Source: Larix kaempferi
Lineage: Eukaryota > Streptophyta > Pinopsida > Pinales > Pinaceae
DNA length: 64,000 bases
Direction of reading: 5' to 3'
NCBI GenBank assembly: GCA_027924585.1
Contig: BSBM01000826.1
Location: forward strand, 16,818,001 to 16,882,000
In this document: positions 46,186 through 57,301 of the stretch, one piece after another
Layout of the letters: each line of letters begins with the position of its first letter
How positions within the stretch are numbered: the first letter of the stretch is position 1
Program-made: the position numbers and the translations under genes
Notes under the pieces: generated by a model
Databases searched by the model: none
The model's input: only the letters and a program-made list of their open reading frames with translations
What the model was told of the DNA's origin: nothing

Positions 46186-49100
46186 GAAGCAAATGTAGCA
46201 GGTGATGTGTTACAAGATGCTTTGATTCTTGCATTAGATAATACTAGTGATTATTGGGTAGTAGATTTAGGAGCTTCATGTCATGCTACACCCCATAGGA
46301 AATACTTTCACAAGTATGTTCCTGGCGATTTTGGACATGTTTTATTGGGTGATGATGAGCCATGTAAAATTGTTGGAATGGGTAAGGTATGGATAAAAGT
46401 TAAGAATGGAACCGACTGGCTGTTGAAAGATGTTAGGCATATTCCTACTATGAAAAGAAATCTGATCTCAACAGGGAAATTGGGAGATGGCGGCTGTCTA
46501 TCTACATTTAGAGAAAAGTGGTGGAAGATCACTAAAGGATCAATGGTGATAGCAAAAGGAGACAGGATAGGTAAGTTGTATTTATGTCCTCATAATACTG
46601 ATCATTCTATCTCTTTAGCTTCCACAGGAACAGATACAGCATTGTGGCATCATAGGCTTGGCCACATGAGTGAGAAGGGGATGCAGATTCTCCACTCAAG
46701 GAAGTTGCTGCCAGATTTGAAGCAGGTAAGTTTGGAATTCTGTGAAAACTATGTTTATGGAAAACATAAGAGAGTTAGATTTCTCAGGGTTCGGAAACAG
46801 AAGAAGAATGAAAATTTAGAGCTAGTGCATACAGATGTATGGGGATCGGATCATGTACATTCTCTTGGTGGCTCTCATTATTATGTTACATTTATTGATG
46901 ATGCAACTAGGAAAACTTGGGTTTATTGCATTAGACAGAAATCTGATGTGTTTGCTACTTTTAAGAAGTGGAAAGCTTTGGTTGAGAATGAAACAGGGAA
47001 AAGGTTGAAGTGTCTCAGATCTGATAATGGATGTGAGTACTGCGGCAAGGAGTTTTATAGTTACTGTTCATACCATGGGATTCGTACAGAGAAGACAGTC
47101 CTAGGAACACCATAAGAAAATGGTGTGTCAAAAAGGATGAACAGAACGATCATGGAGCGTGCAAGGTGTATGAGACTGCATGCAAGGTTGCCCTTACAGT
47201 TTTGGGCAAATGCTGTAAATACTGTTTTTTATTTAATAAATAGAGGACCTTCAAGTGCTTTGAATGGTGGAATTCCAGATGAGGCATAGATAGATAAAAA
47301 GGTAAACTACTCATTTCTGAGAATGTTTGGTTGTGAAGCATTTGTCCATATTGATAAAGAAAATAGAACAAAGCTTGAAGCTAAATCCAAGAAATGTACC
47401 TTTATTGGATATTGGGTTGATGAATTTGGTTATCGCTTATGGGATTATGAAAATAACAAAATCATCAGGAGTAGAGATGTGATATTCAATGAAAAGGTCA
47501 TGTATAAAGATCAGTTGCAAGGAAATAAACAGGAAAAGGAAACCATAGAGTACACAGTACTTGATGAAATTCAAGAAAATGAAGTTCCAAAGGTGCCAGA
47601 AAATCAAGAAAAACAACAAGTACCTGAAACTCCTGCAACTACAAGAAGATCTACCAGGTTAAGTAGACTCCCTGAACGATACTCTCCTTCAATGTATTAT
47701 TTGTTGATGACTGATGCTAGTGAACCAGAATGTTATGAAGAAGCAATGCAGGTGGAAACTAGAAAGAAGTGGGAGCAAGGCATGAATGAGGAGATAGACT
47801 CATTGGTAGGAAACCAGACTTGGGATTTGGTTCAGTTGCCTTCTAGTAAAAGAGCATTGCAGAACAAATGGATTTACAGGTTGAAGGAAGAAGAAGGAGG
47901 TAAGAAGCGGTACAAGGCCAGACTTGTTGTAAAGGGGTTTTTTATAGAAGAAAGGTAATGATTTTGATGAAATATTTTCTCTTGTTGTTAAGATGACTTC
48001 AATTAGGACTATCTTAAGTCTAGTGGCGGTAGAAGATTTGCATCTTGAACAGTTAGATGTAAAAACAACCTTTCTCCATGGGGATTTGGAGGAAGAGATA
48101 TATATGCAGCAGTCACAAGGGTATGAGGTCAAAGGTAAGGAGAACTTGGTATGCAAGTTGAAAAAAAGTTTATATGGCTTGAAGCAAGCTCCAAGGCAGT
48201 GGTATTTAAAATTTGATAGGTTTATGACAGAACAAGGTTATAGTAGATGTCATTTTGACCACTGTATTTATTTCAAGAAGCTAGATAATGAAAGATATAT
48301 TATCTTGTTATTGTATGTGGATGATATGCTTGTTGCAGGGTCTAACATGCAGGATATAAATGTACTCAAAAGGAAGCTAGATAGTTCATTTGCGATGAAG
48401 GATTTGGGTGCTGCAAAGCAAATCCTTGGTATGAGAATAACAAGAGACAGGAAAAATCACAAATTGACATTGTCTTAGGGTGAGTACATACAAAAGGTGT
48501 TGGACAGGTTCAGAATGCAGAATGCAAAACCAATTAGTACACCTTTGGCCAGCCATTTCAGTCTAAGTAAGGAAATGTGTCCCAAGACACAGGAAGAGAC
48601 AGATTACATGTCCAAGATTCCCTATCAATCAGTAGTTGGCAGCTTGATGTATGCAATGATGTGCACAAGACCATATATTGCACATGCAGTGGGAGTTGTA
48701 AGCATATATATGAACAATCTACGTAAAGAACATTGGAGGGAAGTACAGTGGATTCTCAGGTATTTGAGAGGTACCACCACTCAGGCATTATGTTTTGGAG
48801 GTTCAAACACTGTTCTACAGGGATATGTTGATGCAGATATGGCAGGTGATAAGGATAGCAGGAGGAGCACCACAGGGTATGTGTTTATTGTAGGTGGAAC
48901 AACAGTAAGCTGGATTTCGAAACTGCAGAAGGTTGTTGCACTTTCAACAACGGAAGCAGAGTATGTTGCTATTATAGAGGCTAGTAAAGAGATGATTTGG
49001 CTGCAGAGGTTTATGGAGGAAGTGGGTAAGAAGCAGAAGCATAGCAGGTTGTATAGTGACAGCCAAAGTGCCATTCATCTTGCAAAGAACTCAGCATTCC

Positions 49101-49276
49101 ATTCCAAGACTAAACATATACAGCTCAAGTACCATTTCATACGCTCTATTCTGGAAGATGAACTGTTGAAGCTGGAAAAGATACATACTAGCCAGAATCC
49201 TGTAGACATGTTCACAAAGGTAGTGACCAGAGAGAAACCGAGTTCTTTCTTGGTTTCAGTTGGCCTTCTAGCATGA
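46186..49276 (+). pseudogene. Element E pol (protease, integrase, RT, RNase H)
   Basis: Protease: VVDLGASCHAT, where Ser or Thr of the DSG/DTG triad is Leu. The pre-integrase zinc region follows (LWHHRLGHMSEKGMQIL). The integrase core has HTDVWG and LRSDNGCEY, but the final catalytic Glu appears as Lys (NGVSKRMNRT). RT spans about 47750-48480 with LDVKTTFLHGDLEEEIYMQQ and LLYVDDMLVAG. RNase H ends the protein (VDADMAGDKDSRRSTTGYVF, LSTTEAEYVA, YSDSQSAIHLAKNSAFHSKT). Lesions are a TAA at about 47113, a TAG at about 47287, a single-base frameshift in a T run near 47940, and a TAG at 48476-48478. The copy is dead. Confidence 0.95.
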
Positions 49277-49341
49277 AGGTGAAGAGGAGAAATTTGCCAA
49301 GTCCAAGTCTAGCAACGGTGGAGTTACTGTGATCAATCTCC

Positions 49342-49352
49342 AAGTGGGAGAT
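49342..49352 (+). promoter_or_regulatory. Polypurine tract of element E
   Basis: AAGTGGGAGAT directly before the 3' LTR, typical of Tork-type copia elements. Confidence 0.85.
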
Positions 49353-49928
49353 TGCTGGTTGTGGAGTCAGATCTTCTAGTTTCATAGATGATATTGTCTT
49401 AGTCGTGCACCCTGAAGGACTATACACCCATTTTGCATTTTTAGGGGTTCAGGGCAATGCCCCCAAGTCACGAGGGTGTGGGGGCGGAGCCCCTCTGAAC
49501 GAGGGTTCAATGGTAGCGCCCCTGAGAAATGGGTGTTCGAGGGCAACGCCCCCGAGAAAAAATTTTGGGGCTGTTTTCACTAGCTGTTTTGCAAGCCCAT
49601 GGTTTTGGGTATCCCATGGTATTTTTCCTATAAAAGAAAGACATTGTAATACAGCTAGGGTTGGTGTATTAGGTTTTATGCATTGTAAAGATCTCTAAGA
49701 TCAGGAGAGAGACTGTGAGATAGTGAAGAGGAAGTGCAGCGGCTGTGCTGCAGGTTGTGTCCCTTCACCTTGCTATATGGTAATAATAATAAGAACTGGA
49801 AAATTCAGTGTGGATGTAGCCCAAGTTGAGGTCAACCACGATATATCTGTGTCTCTCTTGTAATGTGTGTGTGATTATATTTTCATTTCTGTTTATTGGT
49901 ATTGCTCTGTGATCCTTTTTTTCTAACA
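49353..49928 (+). repeat. 3' LTR of element E
   Basis: This 576-bp LTR starts TGCTGGTTGTGGAGTC and ends TTCTAACA. It contains a GC-rich module at about 49456-49565 with words such as GAGGGCAACGCCCCCGAG and GGGGGCGGAGCCCC that the 5' LTR lacks. Confidence 0.95.
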
Positions 49929-49933
49929 GCCAT

Positions 49934-52457
49934 CACAACAGCAAGTCACGTACACTGTGCCTGCCCACCCCACTTTAGACTTAGGTACCCATCACTTGTT
50001 GATGATGTCATCCGCCGATGTCAACCTTAAAACCCGTCGGAACCAATATGGCTCCACCCCTGAAGCCCCTCCCACCGACAAAACCACCAATGCTCTTCCC
50101 ACCGATTAACCATTACGCATACCTCCGGTCCCATTAGATGGAGCCCCAAAAGCCCCTCGCTTCCCACTTCGCCGCATCAACAATAACCCCAATGCTTGTG
50201 CTGCGTCTAATAACAACACTGTGGACGACTTAGCTCAATCCCCCGCAGCCATGTCTACATTAGAGGTCTTAAAAAACTGTCCTACATAGCGCAAGACTCT
50301 GTTATCAGCCATTGGTGCTATCGACCCGACTGATTCACGAATGATGGCCTTTAATTTGGACCAATCCGATCCACGCCTGCCTTCCACATTAGCATTCCAA
50401 GTTTCTGTATCCATTCAGAATCTTGTAATCCAACGGTGCATCATCAATGAGGGTGCCTCTACATGCGTTATGTCCACATTCGTTTGGCGGAAGTTCGGAT
50501 CCCCTACTCTCCAGCCATCCACCACTGCGTTGCGAGTCTACGACGGTCGTTTGGCTCAACCCCAAGGTCTCTTAGCTAATGTCCCCGTCCAGTTGCCTGG
50601 TAAAACAGTGCTTATTGACATAAAGGTCATCAACACCCAACTTGATTATAACTTCTTACTTGGCTGCAGTTACATGTACGCCATGCGGGTGGTTTCCTCA
50701 TCCGTTTTTCATACCATGATGTTCCCCCATCAAGGACGAGTGGTCACGATTGATCAACTCACCTATTACGATCCCAATGCCCCCACTGCACCCGAAAACG
50801 TTCTTCCCATGGTTGAACAACCTGCTTGCGGTGCATCTACCTCGTTGGTTTCCTCAGTTGGACCCGGAGTCTACTCAAATACGTCGATGACTTCCACATT
50901 CCAATCTATTCCACCCCCGTCACCAGTGACCGAAATATCTGACTTATGTACCCTCTCCCACAATACACAAACACCCAACCATCAACTGCCCTTGCTGCCC
51001 CAACCACCATTGGTACCTAGTCATGTCGATGTAACACACATCCATACAATCCCATTCCTATTCCCCCCTTCGGGAGTAGTGAGCGCCCCGGTTATGGCCA
51101 CTCTCAGCCTCCCAGGGTTAACTTTAGGACTACCGGTGTGGTACATCACACCTCCCATTTCCCCTATGACACCCAATGTCATCTTACAACCGGTACAACC
51201 CATTACCATTACGAGTCAACCACCTCCCGGTGTCACTACTCCTTCTTCATCCACTAACCCACCCCCTCTTTCCAAATACACTGGGGGTAGAGGCCCACAA
51301 CCTTACACTGCTCTGCCCACGCCTAAAGCCACTAAGAATCCTCCACCATTTCGCGCTCCTCCCAAATGATCTTTGTGTGATGAGTTGGGCCATGCTACCC
51401 ATCAATGTCCACAATTACCCGCACTACAAGAGCACATGCAAATGCTTGATGATGACCCCAACATCCCGGTTGTCCAACTTGACCTTACCCCTAAGCCTCG
51501 CGATAAATCACTGCGTACCAACCACCCTTGTGCAATATGTGGTATTTACGGCCATTACTCACACCATTGTCCTGATCTCCCAAATTACAGAGCCGCTCTC
51601 TACGAGATTAACAACTTGGACCTCAAGACGTCTCCTCCCACCATTGAAGAAATCCACCCCCCAACATCTCAACAAACAGGAGAGGTCAATACCATTTATA
51701 TGATCTCTACTGCCAACATCCCCTCGTCAACCGATTTGACTACAAAACGTTTCCATAATGATGAGGAAATTCTCGAGGCTCTTACCGCACCTGAGTACCT
51801 TTGGGAGGATATGCATCATCGTTCCCATTTTCTCCCGGAGGAGTCCTCCACCACCACAACCACCCAATTCTCTGTTGAGTCCAAAGATTTCCTCCCCACC
51901 AAGGTCAACTGGTTTAAAGAGCCCATTCCCACTCCCGATGCCTTCGAGGAAGGTAACATGGCCAACATCTCACCTACGTTCCACATTGATATCTCTGCCC
52001 CAGCCAGTGCCCCTGAAATCATTACGTTAGGAGCCTCCTGTACTGAATACGAGATCGAAGAATACAAAAAAAAAAATTAGGAGTTCCACAATGTCTTTGC
52101 CTGGTCCTACACTGAAATGCCCAGTCTTGACCCCGCTATCATAGAGCACCACATTGACACGTGGCCAAATGTGCCCCCTGTTCTCCAAAAATAGCGCCCC
52201 ATTCACCCATCTAAGCTCCCCGTCGCTAAAGCAGATATTGAGAAACTTCGTGCAGCAGGTTTCATTTACCCCATCGCATCCACCACTTGGGTTTCTAACC
52301 CTGTCCCTGTTAACAAAAAACAAGGCACCATCAGGGTATGTACTGACTTCCGCGATTTAAACCAAACATGTCCCAAAGACAACTTCCCAACGCCATTTAT
52401 TGACCAACTCATCAATGCATGCGTGGAGCATGAAATCCTATCCTTCATGGATGGGTT
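49934..52457 (+). pseudogene. Element D gag end, protease, extra zinc knuckles and RT start
   Basis: One plus-strand frame runs from 49934 to 52457 with only stop codons as lesions. The protease (50341-50790) has CIINEGASTCVMS, in which the catalytic Asp is Asn, then YNFLLGCSYMYAMRVVSSSV and GRVVTIDQLTYY. A Pro/Thr/Ser-rich linker follows to 51360. Then come two tandem CCHC knuckles: xSLCDELGHATHQC, whose first Cys codon is now TGA, and CAICGIYGHYSHHC. An acidic linker leads to RT: VFAWSYTEMPSLDPAIIEHH, GFIYPIASTTWVSNPVPVN, RVCTDFRDLNQTCPKDNFP and LSFMDGF, where element F interrupts it at 52457. Knuckles between protease and RT are unusual, because gag normally carries them before protease. 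Confidence 0.85.
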
Positions 52458-53359
52458 TGTTATCGGACAATCCACTCGAGCGGATGCAAACAGGATCTCC
52501 CTAACTCAAAGTGAGTCTAGAACAAATAGAACAGAGTACCAATGCGTTTCCTAGATTTACTTAAGGATCAAGTATTAGATGTCTTACCTTTCACATCGCA
52601 ATCCTTTCTCCTAAATGTTGCTCCACGTCCCACAGTCATCAGATCCAAGCTGCAAGACCTATCAAGACAAGAAACAAGAGAAAAAAGTAAAAGGGCATCT
52701 ATACAATAAGAGATCTAAGTAAACAGTTAAGCAGGTAAACTACTCAATATCATTGCACACATGAACAATATTGGTGGAAAGCATTTGTATTACTGTAAAA
52801 ATAGGGAAGTACATAATAGAGATATAGAACTACAACCAAGGCTTAACGCTACAGCCCTTCTCCGACAAAGCCGATTGCCATATCCTTCCAAGGAAGTATG
52901 ATTTTTCCAATAGGTGAGTGGAGATGTTCCAAGGGTGATTTTACCAGCATGTAGATACCATAGACTTCCTCCCTTTGGGATGGGAGTGATCTTCATTCAT
53001 ATAGGACTAAGTGGATGGGGTATGGATAGCATAGGTTGACAGATGGTAGGAGAGACTTAAGGGATCTCTCCATAGTATTAGGAACTGAGTGTCAGCTCCT
53101 CCAAGAGGTCAGGGATAAGGTCCCAAGTCAGCAAGCTTCGAGAAGGACCTCGAAGAAGCTATTTTTTCCATCTAACTGACCTCATCGCACCCTGTAATGA
53201 GGAAAGGTGTGACGTCGTATGTTGCTCATGTGCAGCATGCGACGACCCTTCAAAACCTAGAACAATTGGGTACAAATCCTCTCTGGTTGATCACTTGGTC
53301 AAGATATCTTCAGGGGTGTATACACTGAATCTTATGATGAGTACATTTTGGGTGTAACA
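52458..53359 (-). repeat. 3' LTR of element F
   Basis: A 902-bp unit which on the minus strand begins TGTTACACCCAAAATG and ends GATTGTCCGATAACA. It has matching TGTTA/TAACA ends and is preceded by a G-rich polypurine tract. The left end coincides exactly with the break in element D's RT frame. Confidence 0.85.
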
Positions 53360-53361
53360 GA

Positions 53362-53378
53362 ATGCCCCCCAAAGCATG
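53362..53378 (-). promoter_or_regulatory. Polypurine tract of element F
   Basis: The minus strand reads TGCTTTGGGGGGCATT just before the LTR start TGTTACACCC. It is a strong G-run priming site. Confidence 0.8.
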
Positions 53379-55287
53379 AATCTGTTGAAGATAGACAGGT
53401 GAAGTGCTTTGATGGAAGTAACGGTAATAGACTTGTCGGATGAAGGACACTGCTGCAGTACAACTGACTCTGAACTAACAATCTCATATGAAGTACAACA
53501 TGGATGCCGACCAATATAGTGCAGATCCATGGTAGTAATGACCGACTGAACACAATCATGGCTACTAGACACAAGCGTAGATCCATGATGAGATGATAAC
53601 ACAACCACAACCAATACAAATGTGGATCCATGTGATATAACTCAATACAAACTCTATCGCAACCTGGGTAAAACATGACTCCCCAGGGTCTTCAAGCTGA
53701 ACTTGCAATGATACAAATCTATACATGTGATTACAAATGTCTTGACGTCGAACGTGGTAGAAACCACTTGATTACCGACCATTAATGTAAATCGTTAACA
53801 AGTGTGAAGGAGATCACCATTAATTTCAATGATTCCCGAAGTATCACAGTAAAAATCATCAAGCGTGAATAAATGAGTTGAAGTTGAACGTAAGACGAAA
53901 TCTTTCGATCAAGAGTCAATGATGTAAACTCATGATGAAAGCGAGGTAACCTACCATTGAGGCATGCAGGGCCAAGGTACTTGATTGGTTTCTAGATTCA
54001 ATCCTCAGATGATGTGTTGAAGTCAACAAGGATGAATCCGTCGAAGGAGGGCCATAATGAATCCCCCATCAATCGACACGAAACACGACAAAAATGTATA
54101 GGGTAGATCGGATGGTACAGTAACATGCAAGACTGACTCAGAATAGACCGACATAATGGCGGGTGTACTGACTACAGATGATAAATGATAGACATATTCT
54201 TGAACATGGGCATGGCATGACTTGGAAGTATTGACACGATGAGTGCAACAAAAATTCTCAAAATGAATGATGATGGAAGCTTTTTCTTTGAATGACTCAA
54301 AGGAGTGACAAGACTCAGGAAATAAGTGGAACTCGAGGACAAGTGGATGACCCAAGTGCTGTATGAAAATGCAGATAAGTGCCATGTTCAAGAACGACTA
54401 CATACTGCCACTAATAAGGTATGTAACACAAACGCTTTCCTTTTTCCCCATCATGAATGATGAGTGCCTCATGTGTTCTTTACGAGCTTGATGAGGGTAA
54501 CCAGATGCTCGGTATAGCTCATCTCATAGGTATAGCTCATCTCATAGATGAGTCCAATCCCAAATGTTTTTCGAACCTAGGATAGGAGGGGTTCGTCCCA
54601 TGACGAGCCCTTCAATGTGAGAATTTTAACGAGTCCATAGAACGTAAACTCGGTTGTCATTTCATGTTTAGAGAGTCTGAAAAGAACTAAAGAAGACTCC
54701 AACGGTCATTTTTCATAAAGTTAGCCTCGTCGCCCGAAAAAGGGTAAAAAAATGCGAGAGAGGACTCTTCCATCCATGATTGGTTGGAGTATACCTTTTT
54801 CGTAACTAGTGCCCCCTAGTCCGAAAAAGGGGTAAACTATCACCAGGAAGACGACCATTCAAATTCTTTTACAAGCGTGAACGTGACAAATTCGCTGGGC
54901 AATATTTTCATGTTTCGAGAGCCTGAAAAGAGCTTAAAGATAGACTCCGGGGGGTTCCTTTTCCATAGGAGTTTAAAAAGCCCGAAAAAGTGATAAATCA
55001 TAACTTGGTACTTGTTCTCATAGTTTTATGAGTACGAGAACAAATGAAGAGTAAACTCATCGTCACGCAATAATTACAAACTAACCGTTGCAAAAATAAC
55101 GACAAAACGTTCAAGGGAGTGTTCACACCTGTGATGACCGTTGTGATATGAGGAACGGCACAAAAGACTACTTACAACTCCTGTACACTAGAAAATGTGT
55201 CAAATAGCCCCAAATATGACAAAAATGGTCAAAAACTATGATGAATGGCCTAAGAGCATCAAAATATTTGAAAGGGAATATTCCATT
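53379..55287 (+). promoter_or_regulatory. Upstream region of the antisense gene in element F
   Basis: No supported coding frame. Several short motifs recur on the plus strand. CCCGAAAAAGGGTAAA-like words lie at 54733, 54820 and 54981. Two diverged blocks carry GAGAGYCTGAAAAGARCT (about 54670 and 54918). GTATAGCTCATCTCATAG is duplicated head-to-tail at 54514-54549. Several GATCCATG boxes lie at 53525-53632. The region lies directly upstream of the TATA box of the antisense gene, so it may be its promoter; that is inference. Confidence 0.4.
54514..54549. repeat. Perfect 18-bp tandem duplication
   Basis: GTATAGCTCATCTCATAG occurs twice without a spacer, upstream of the antisense gene in element F. 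Confidence 0.9.
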
Positions 55288-55301
55288 CTATTTATAAATA
55301 G
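55288..55301 (+). promoter_or_regulatory. TATA box of the antisense gene in element F
   Basis: CTATTTATAAATAG is a palindromic TATA-like site about 130 bp before the first donor splice site. Being palindromic it does not by itself give direction; direction comes from the gene downstream. Confidence 0.5.
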
Positions 55302-55432
55302 AAAAATGGGCCAAAAGTAATTTTCATTGTTTCATTTGCCAATTTGGGAGGAGAAGTACCAATTTGGAGCCAAAACTTCCTTTGCTGATTCCGGGAGCTA
55401 CGATCTGCCATTTCACCCACCGTCAGGAGCAG

Positions 55433-55742
55433 GTAAGCCTAAACTTCATCCAGCAACTTTCCAATGGATTAGATTTTGTTTTTAGGTTCAATTTTTGGGT
55501 TTTTTTATGAATTCATGGAGGGCTATTGCGCTCTCGGCTCGTCGCAGTTGGCCCTTTTGGGAACTGCGACGAGACTGATTCGGCGCAAGTCCCGAATGGG
55601 TAAAGTGCGACGATAGCGCACTGTATGAAAAAGTATAGTGCGACGGCGGAGATGCATTTCCCAAACATCAAAATAAACTCAAAAAAAAAACTTGCTATGG
55701 TTGAAGTAGGATCTAACAGTGCTTAAATGTCCCTTTTGGCAG
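55433..55742 (+). other. Intron 1 of the antisense gene, with GC-rich hairpin
   Basis: A 310-bp predicted intron with a GT-AG boundary pair. It contains a perfect 12-bp inverted repeat CTCGTCGCAGTT (55538-55549) / AACTGCGACGAG (55562-55573) with a 12-nt loop. A second smaller hairpin around GTGCG...CGCAC lies near 55606. Confidence 0.5.
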
Positions 55743-56612
55743 GTTGCTAGCAAGCCAATATGGTTTTAGAGTGGCGGGAAAGAGAACACGAAGTAGAAGA
55801 TGTACAAGCTACCAATGATCCACAATGCATGGATGCCTTGAGGAACTGCGGTTTGATCAAGTTCTTTGAGATTCAGGGGATGAGATCCCAAATCCTGTTG
55901 CTATCACATATGCTCCAGAGTTGGGATGTAGCCCAACAATATTTCATGATTGGTGAGCACATCCTCACAATAGATGTCGAGGACATCTATTTCCTTACTA
56001 GTTTGTCCCAGAGAGGGGACCCTGTAGCTCTTACTGGAACACGGGCCAGTGACTGCACAGTTGATGACATGGTGTCACAGCATTGTACCGCTCTTGCCTG
56101 ATCTTCCAGTGGGAAGATCCTTATTAGGGATGTGGTGAGCCTCCCACTACGTACCATACTGTTTACTATTACTAGAGTGGTGGGAAGCCAAGCCCCACAC
56201 ATGGCTACTTGGACTCAGATGCTTTATGCGGAGGACTGCATGTCCCCCATGGTTTTCAACTGGTGCAAGGGTCTTCTCGCAAACCTCCAAGCTCAGTTGA
56301 CCAAGTTTCAGCGATCAGAGCTCAAGAAGTTTGGTTATGGATCGATCGTGGTATCGCTCCTCTTGGAGTGAATCCCTCTCTTGTGTCCACAAGTAGTATT
56401 AGATGACAGGGAGCCTAGAGATCCCCACATGCTCAGATGGGCTGAGGTGATAACCCTCCATGGTGGAGGACCTATCATCAGCTTTGGTCCTGAGTTCTTC
56501 AGCTGGCTGGAAGGCCAGTTACTCATGGTTGAGGACTTCCCGTACAGTGGTACGGATTTCAAAGAGGATCCTAACTTGGTGTTGCCCGAGGATGAAGCAT
56601 GGGGTGACGTAG

Positions 56613-56701
56613 GTGAGAACAAAAAACCCTTGTACTTTTAGTTTTGCATATTTATCATTTTTTTGATGCAGTGCTGACAAGTATGTAACATGTGTGTGCA
56701 G
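56613..56701 (+). other. Intron 2 of the antisense gene
   Basis: An 89-bp predicted intron with donor AG|GTGAGAAC, a T-rich 3' half and acceptor TGTGTGCAG. Exon 2 ends in phase 1 and exon 3 supplies the two missing bases, giving an open frame. This is the best evidence that the intron is real. Confidence 0.65.
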
Positions 56702-57056
56702 ATGTGGGGCCCGTACGGCCGGTAGGACTTTCCCTTCTAGCAAGGAGAGATAGAGGTGGGGAAGCAGTTGTGCCCCCAGGTGCTCAAGCTGCCATCAAGG
56801 AGATGGAGTAGGTATATAGGAACTTGTCCCCGTTGACAGTAGAGGTTCCTGATCCAGCGATAGATGACTTTCCGAGACCTATGCATAGGTTCGAGGTTGG
56901 AGCATCCGTATGCTTCAATGCCCTACTCCACAAGGTAGCGAGGACCATGGATTGCTTCCTTACTCAACGACAGCGGGATGTCCATGCTAGGGGTGGTGTA
57001 CGGGTCAGGCGTCATGCCTAATGACACTATTATACTTGTACTGAGAGCTTAGAGGC

Positions 57057-57139
57057 CTCAAATTTTGTACTACTGAAAGCTACAATGCTTCAAATTTTGT
57101 AGAGACTCACTGAAATCCATCGTGCTTCAAATTTTGTAC
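57057..57139 (+). repeat. Three CTTCAAATTTTGTA units after the antisense gene
   Basis: YCTCAAATTTTGTAC-like 15-mers lie at 57057-57071, 57088-57102 and 57125-57139, in the predicted 3' UTR of the antisense gene and the gap before the convergent RNase H relic. Confidence 0.85.
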
Positions 57140-57301
57140 CAGCACTACTTTTGAGTGATATATATATATACAGACATTCTCAACGATTTATAGATTATGT
57201 GTTTTAAAATGATGAGTGATGTGATCTTGTTTACATGTTTGCTTTTATACCTTGTATTATTTACATGTTGTTAATGCTTTTACATATTATGAATTTTATG
57301 T

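Larger units (their letters stand above)
44848..49928 (+). mobile_element. Element E: Ty1/copia (Tork-like) LTR retrotransposon
   Basis: A 5081-bp element with LTRs at 44848-45321 and 49353-49928, a methionine tRNA primer site and a polypurine tract AAGTGGGAGAT. The pol order is protease, integrase, RT, RNase H, as in copia. Flanking 5-mers are ACCAC (44843-44847) and GCCAT (49929-49933). They differ by two transitions and are probably a decayed target duplication, because the phase of the interrupted gag frame of D is preserved with a 5-bp duplication. Stops and a frameshift in pol, plus LTR divergence, show an old copy. Confidence 0.95.
55325..57021 (+). pseudogene. Antisense, two-intron PMD-like gene inside element F
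   Basis: Predicted structure: a non-coding exon to 55432 (donor GAGCAG|GTAAGC), intron 1 to 55742 (acceptor TTTTGGCAG), exon 2 55743-56612 with the ATG at 55760, intron 2 56613-56701 (AG|GTGAGA to TGTGTGCAG), and exon 3 from 56702 to TAA 57019-57021. Splicing joins the frame in phase, giving 390 codons. Three stops interrupt it (TGA at 56099, TGA at 56369, TAG near 56808). Both TGAs fit CGA decay. Motifs are MDALRNCGLIKFFEIQGMRS, LLSHMLQSWDVAQQYFMIGE, HILTIDVEDIYFLTSLSQRG and DPVALTG. These resemble the start of the plant mobile domain (W...F...GE...TL.DV..L..L...G.PV). A C-terminal part with HKVARTMDCFLTQRQRDV follows. Tat-lineage elements are known to carry antisense ORFs here. The PMD assignment is by eye. 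Confidence 0.65.

Noticed and set aside
54023-54391. 122-codon minus-strand frame in the pol-LTR spacer of element F
   Set aside because: No recognisable motif and no support from neighbouring phase; composition is ordinary.
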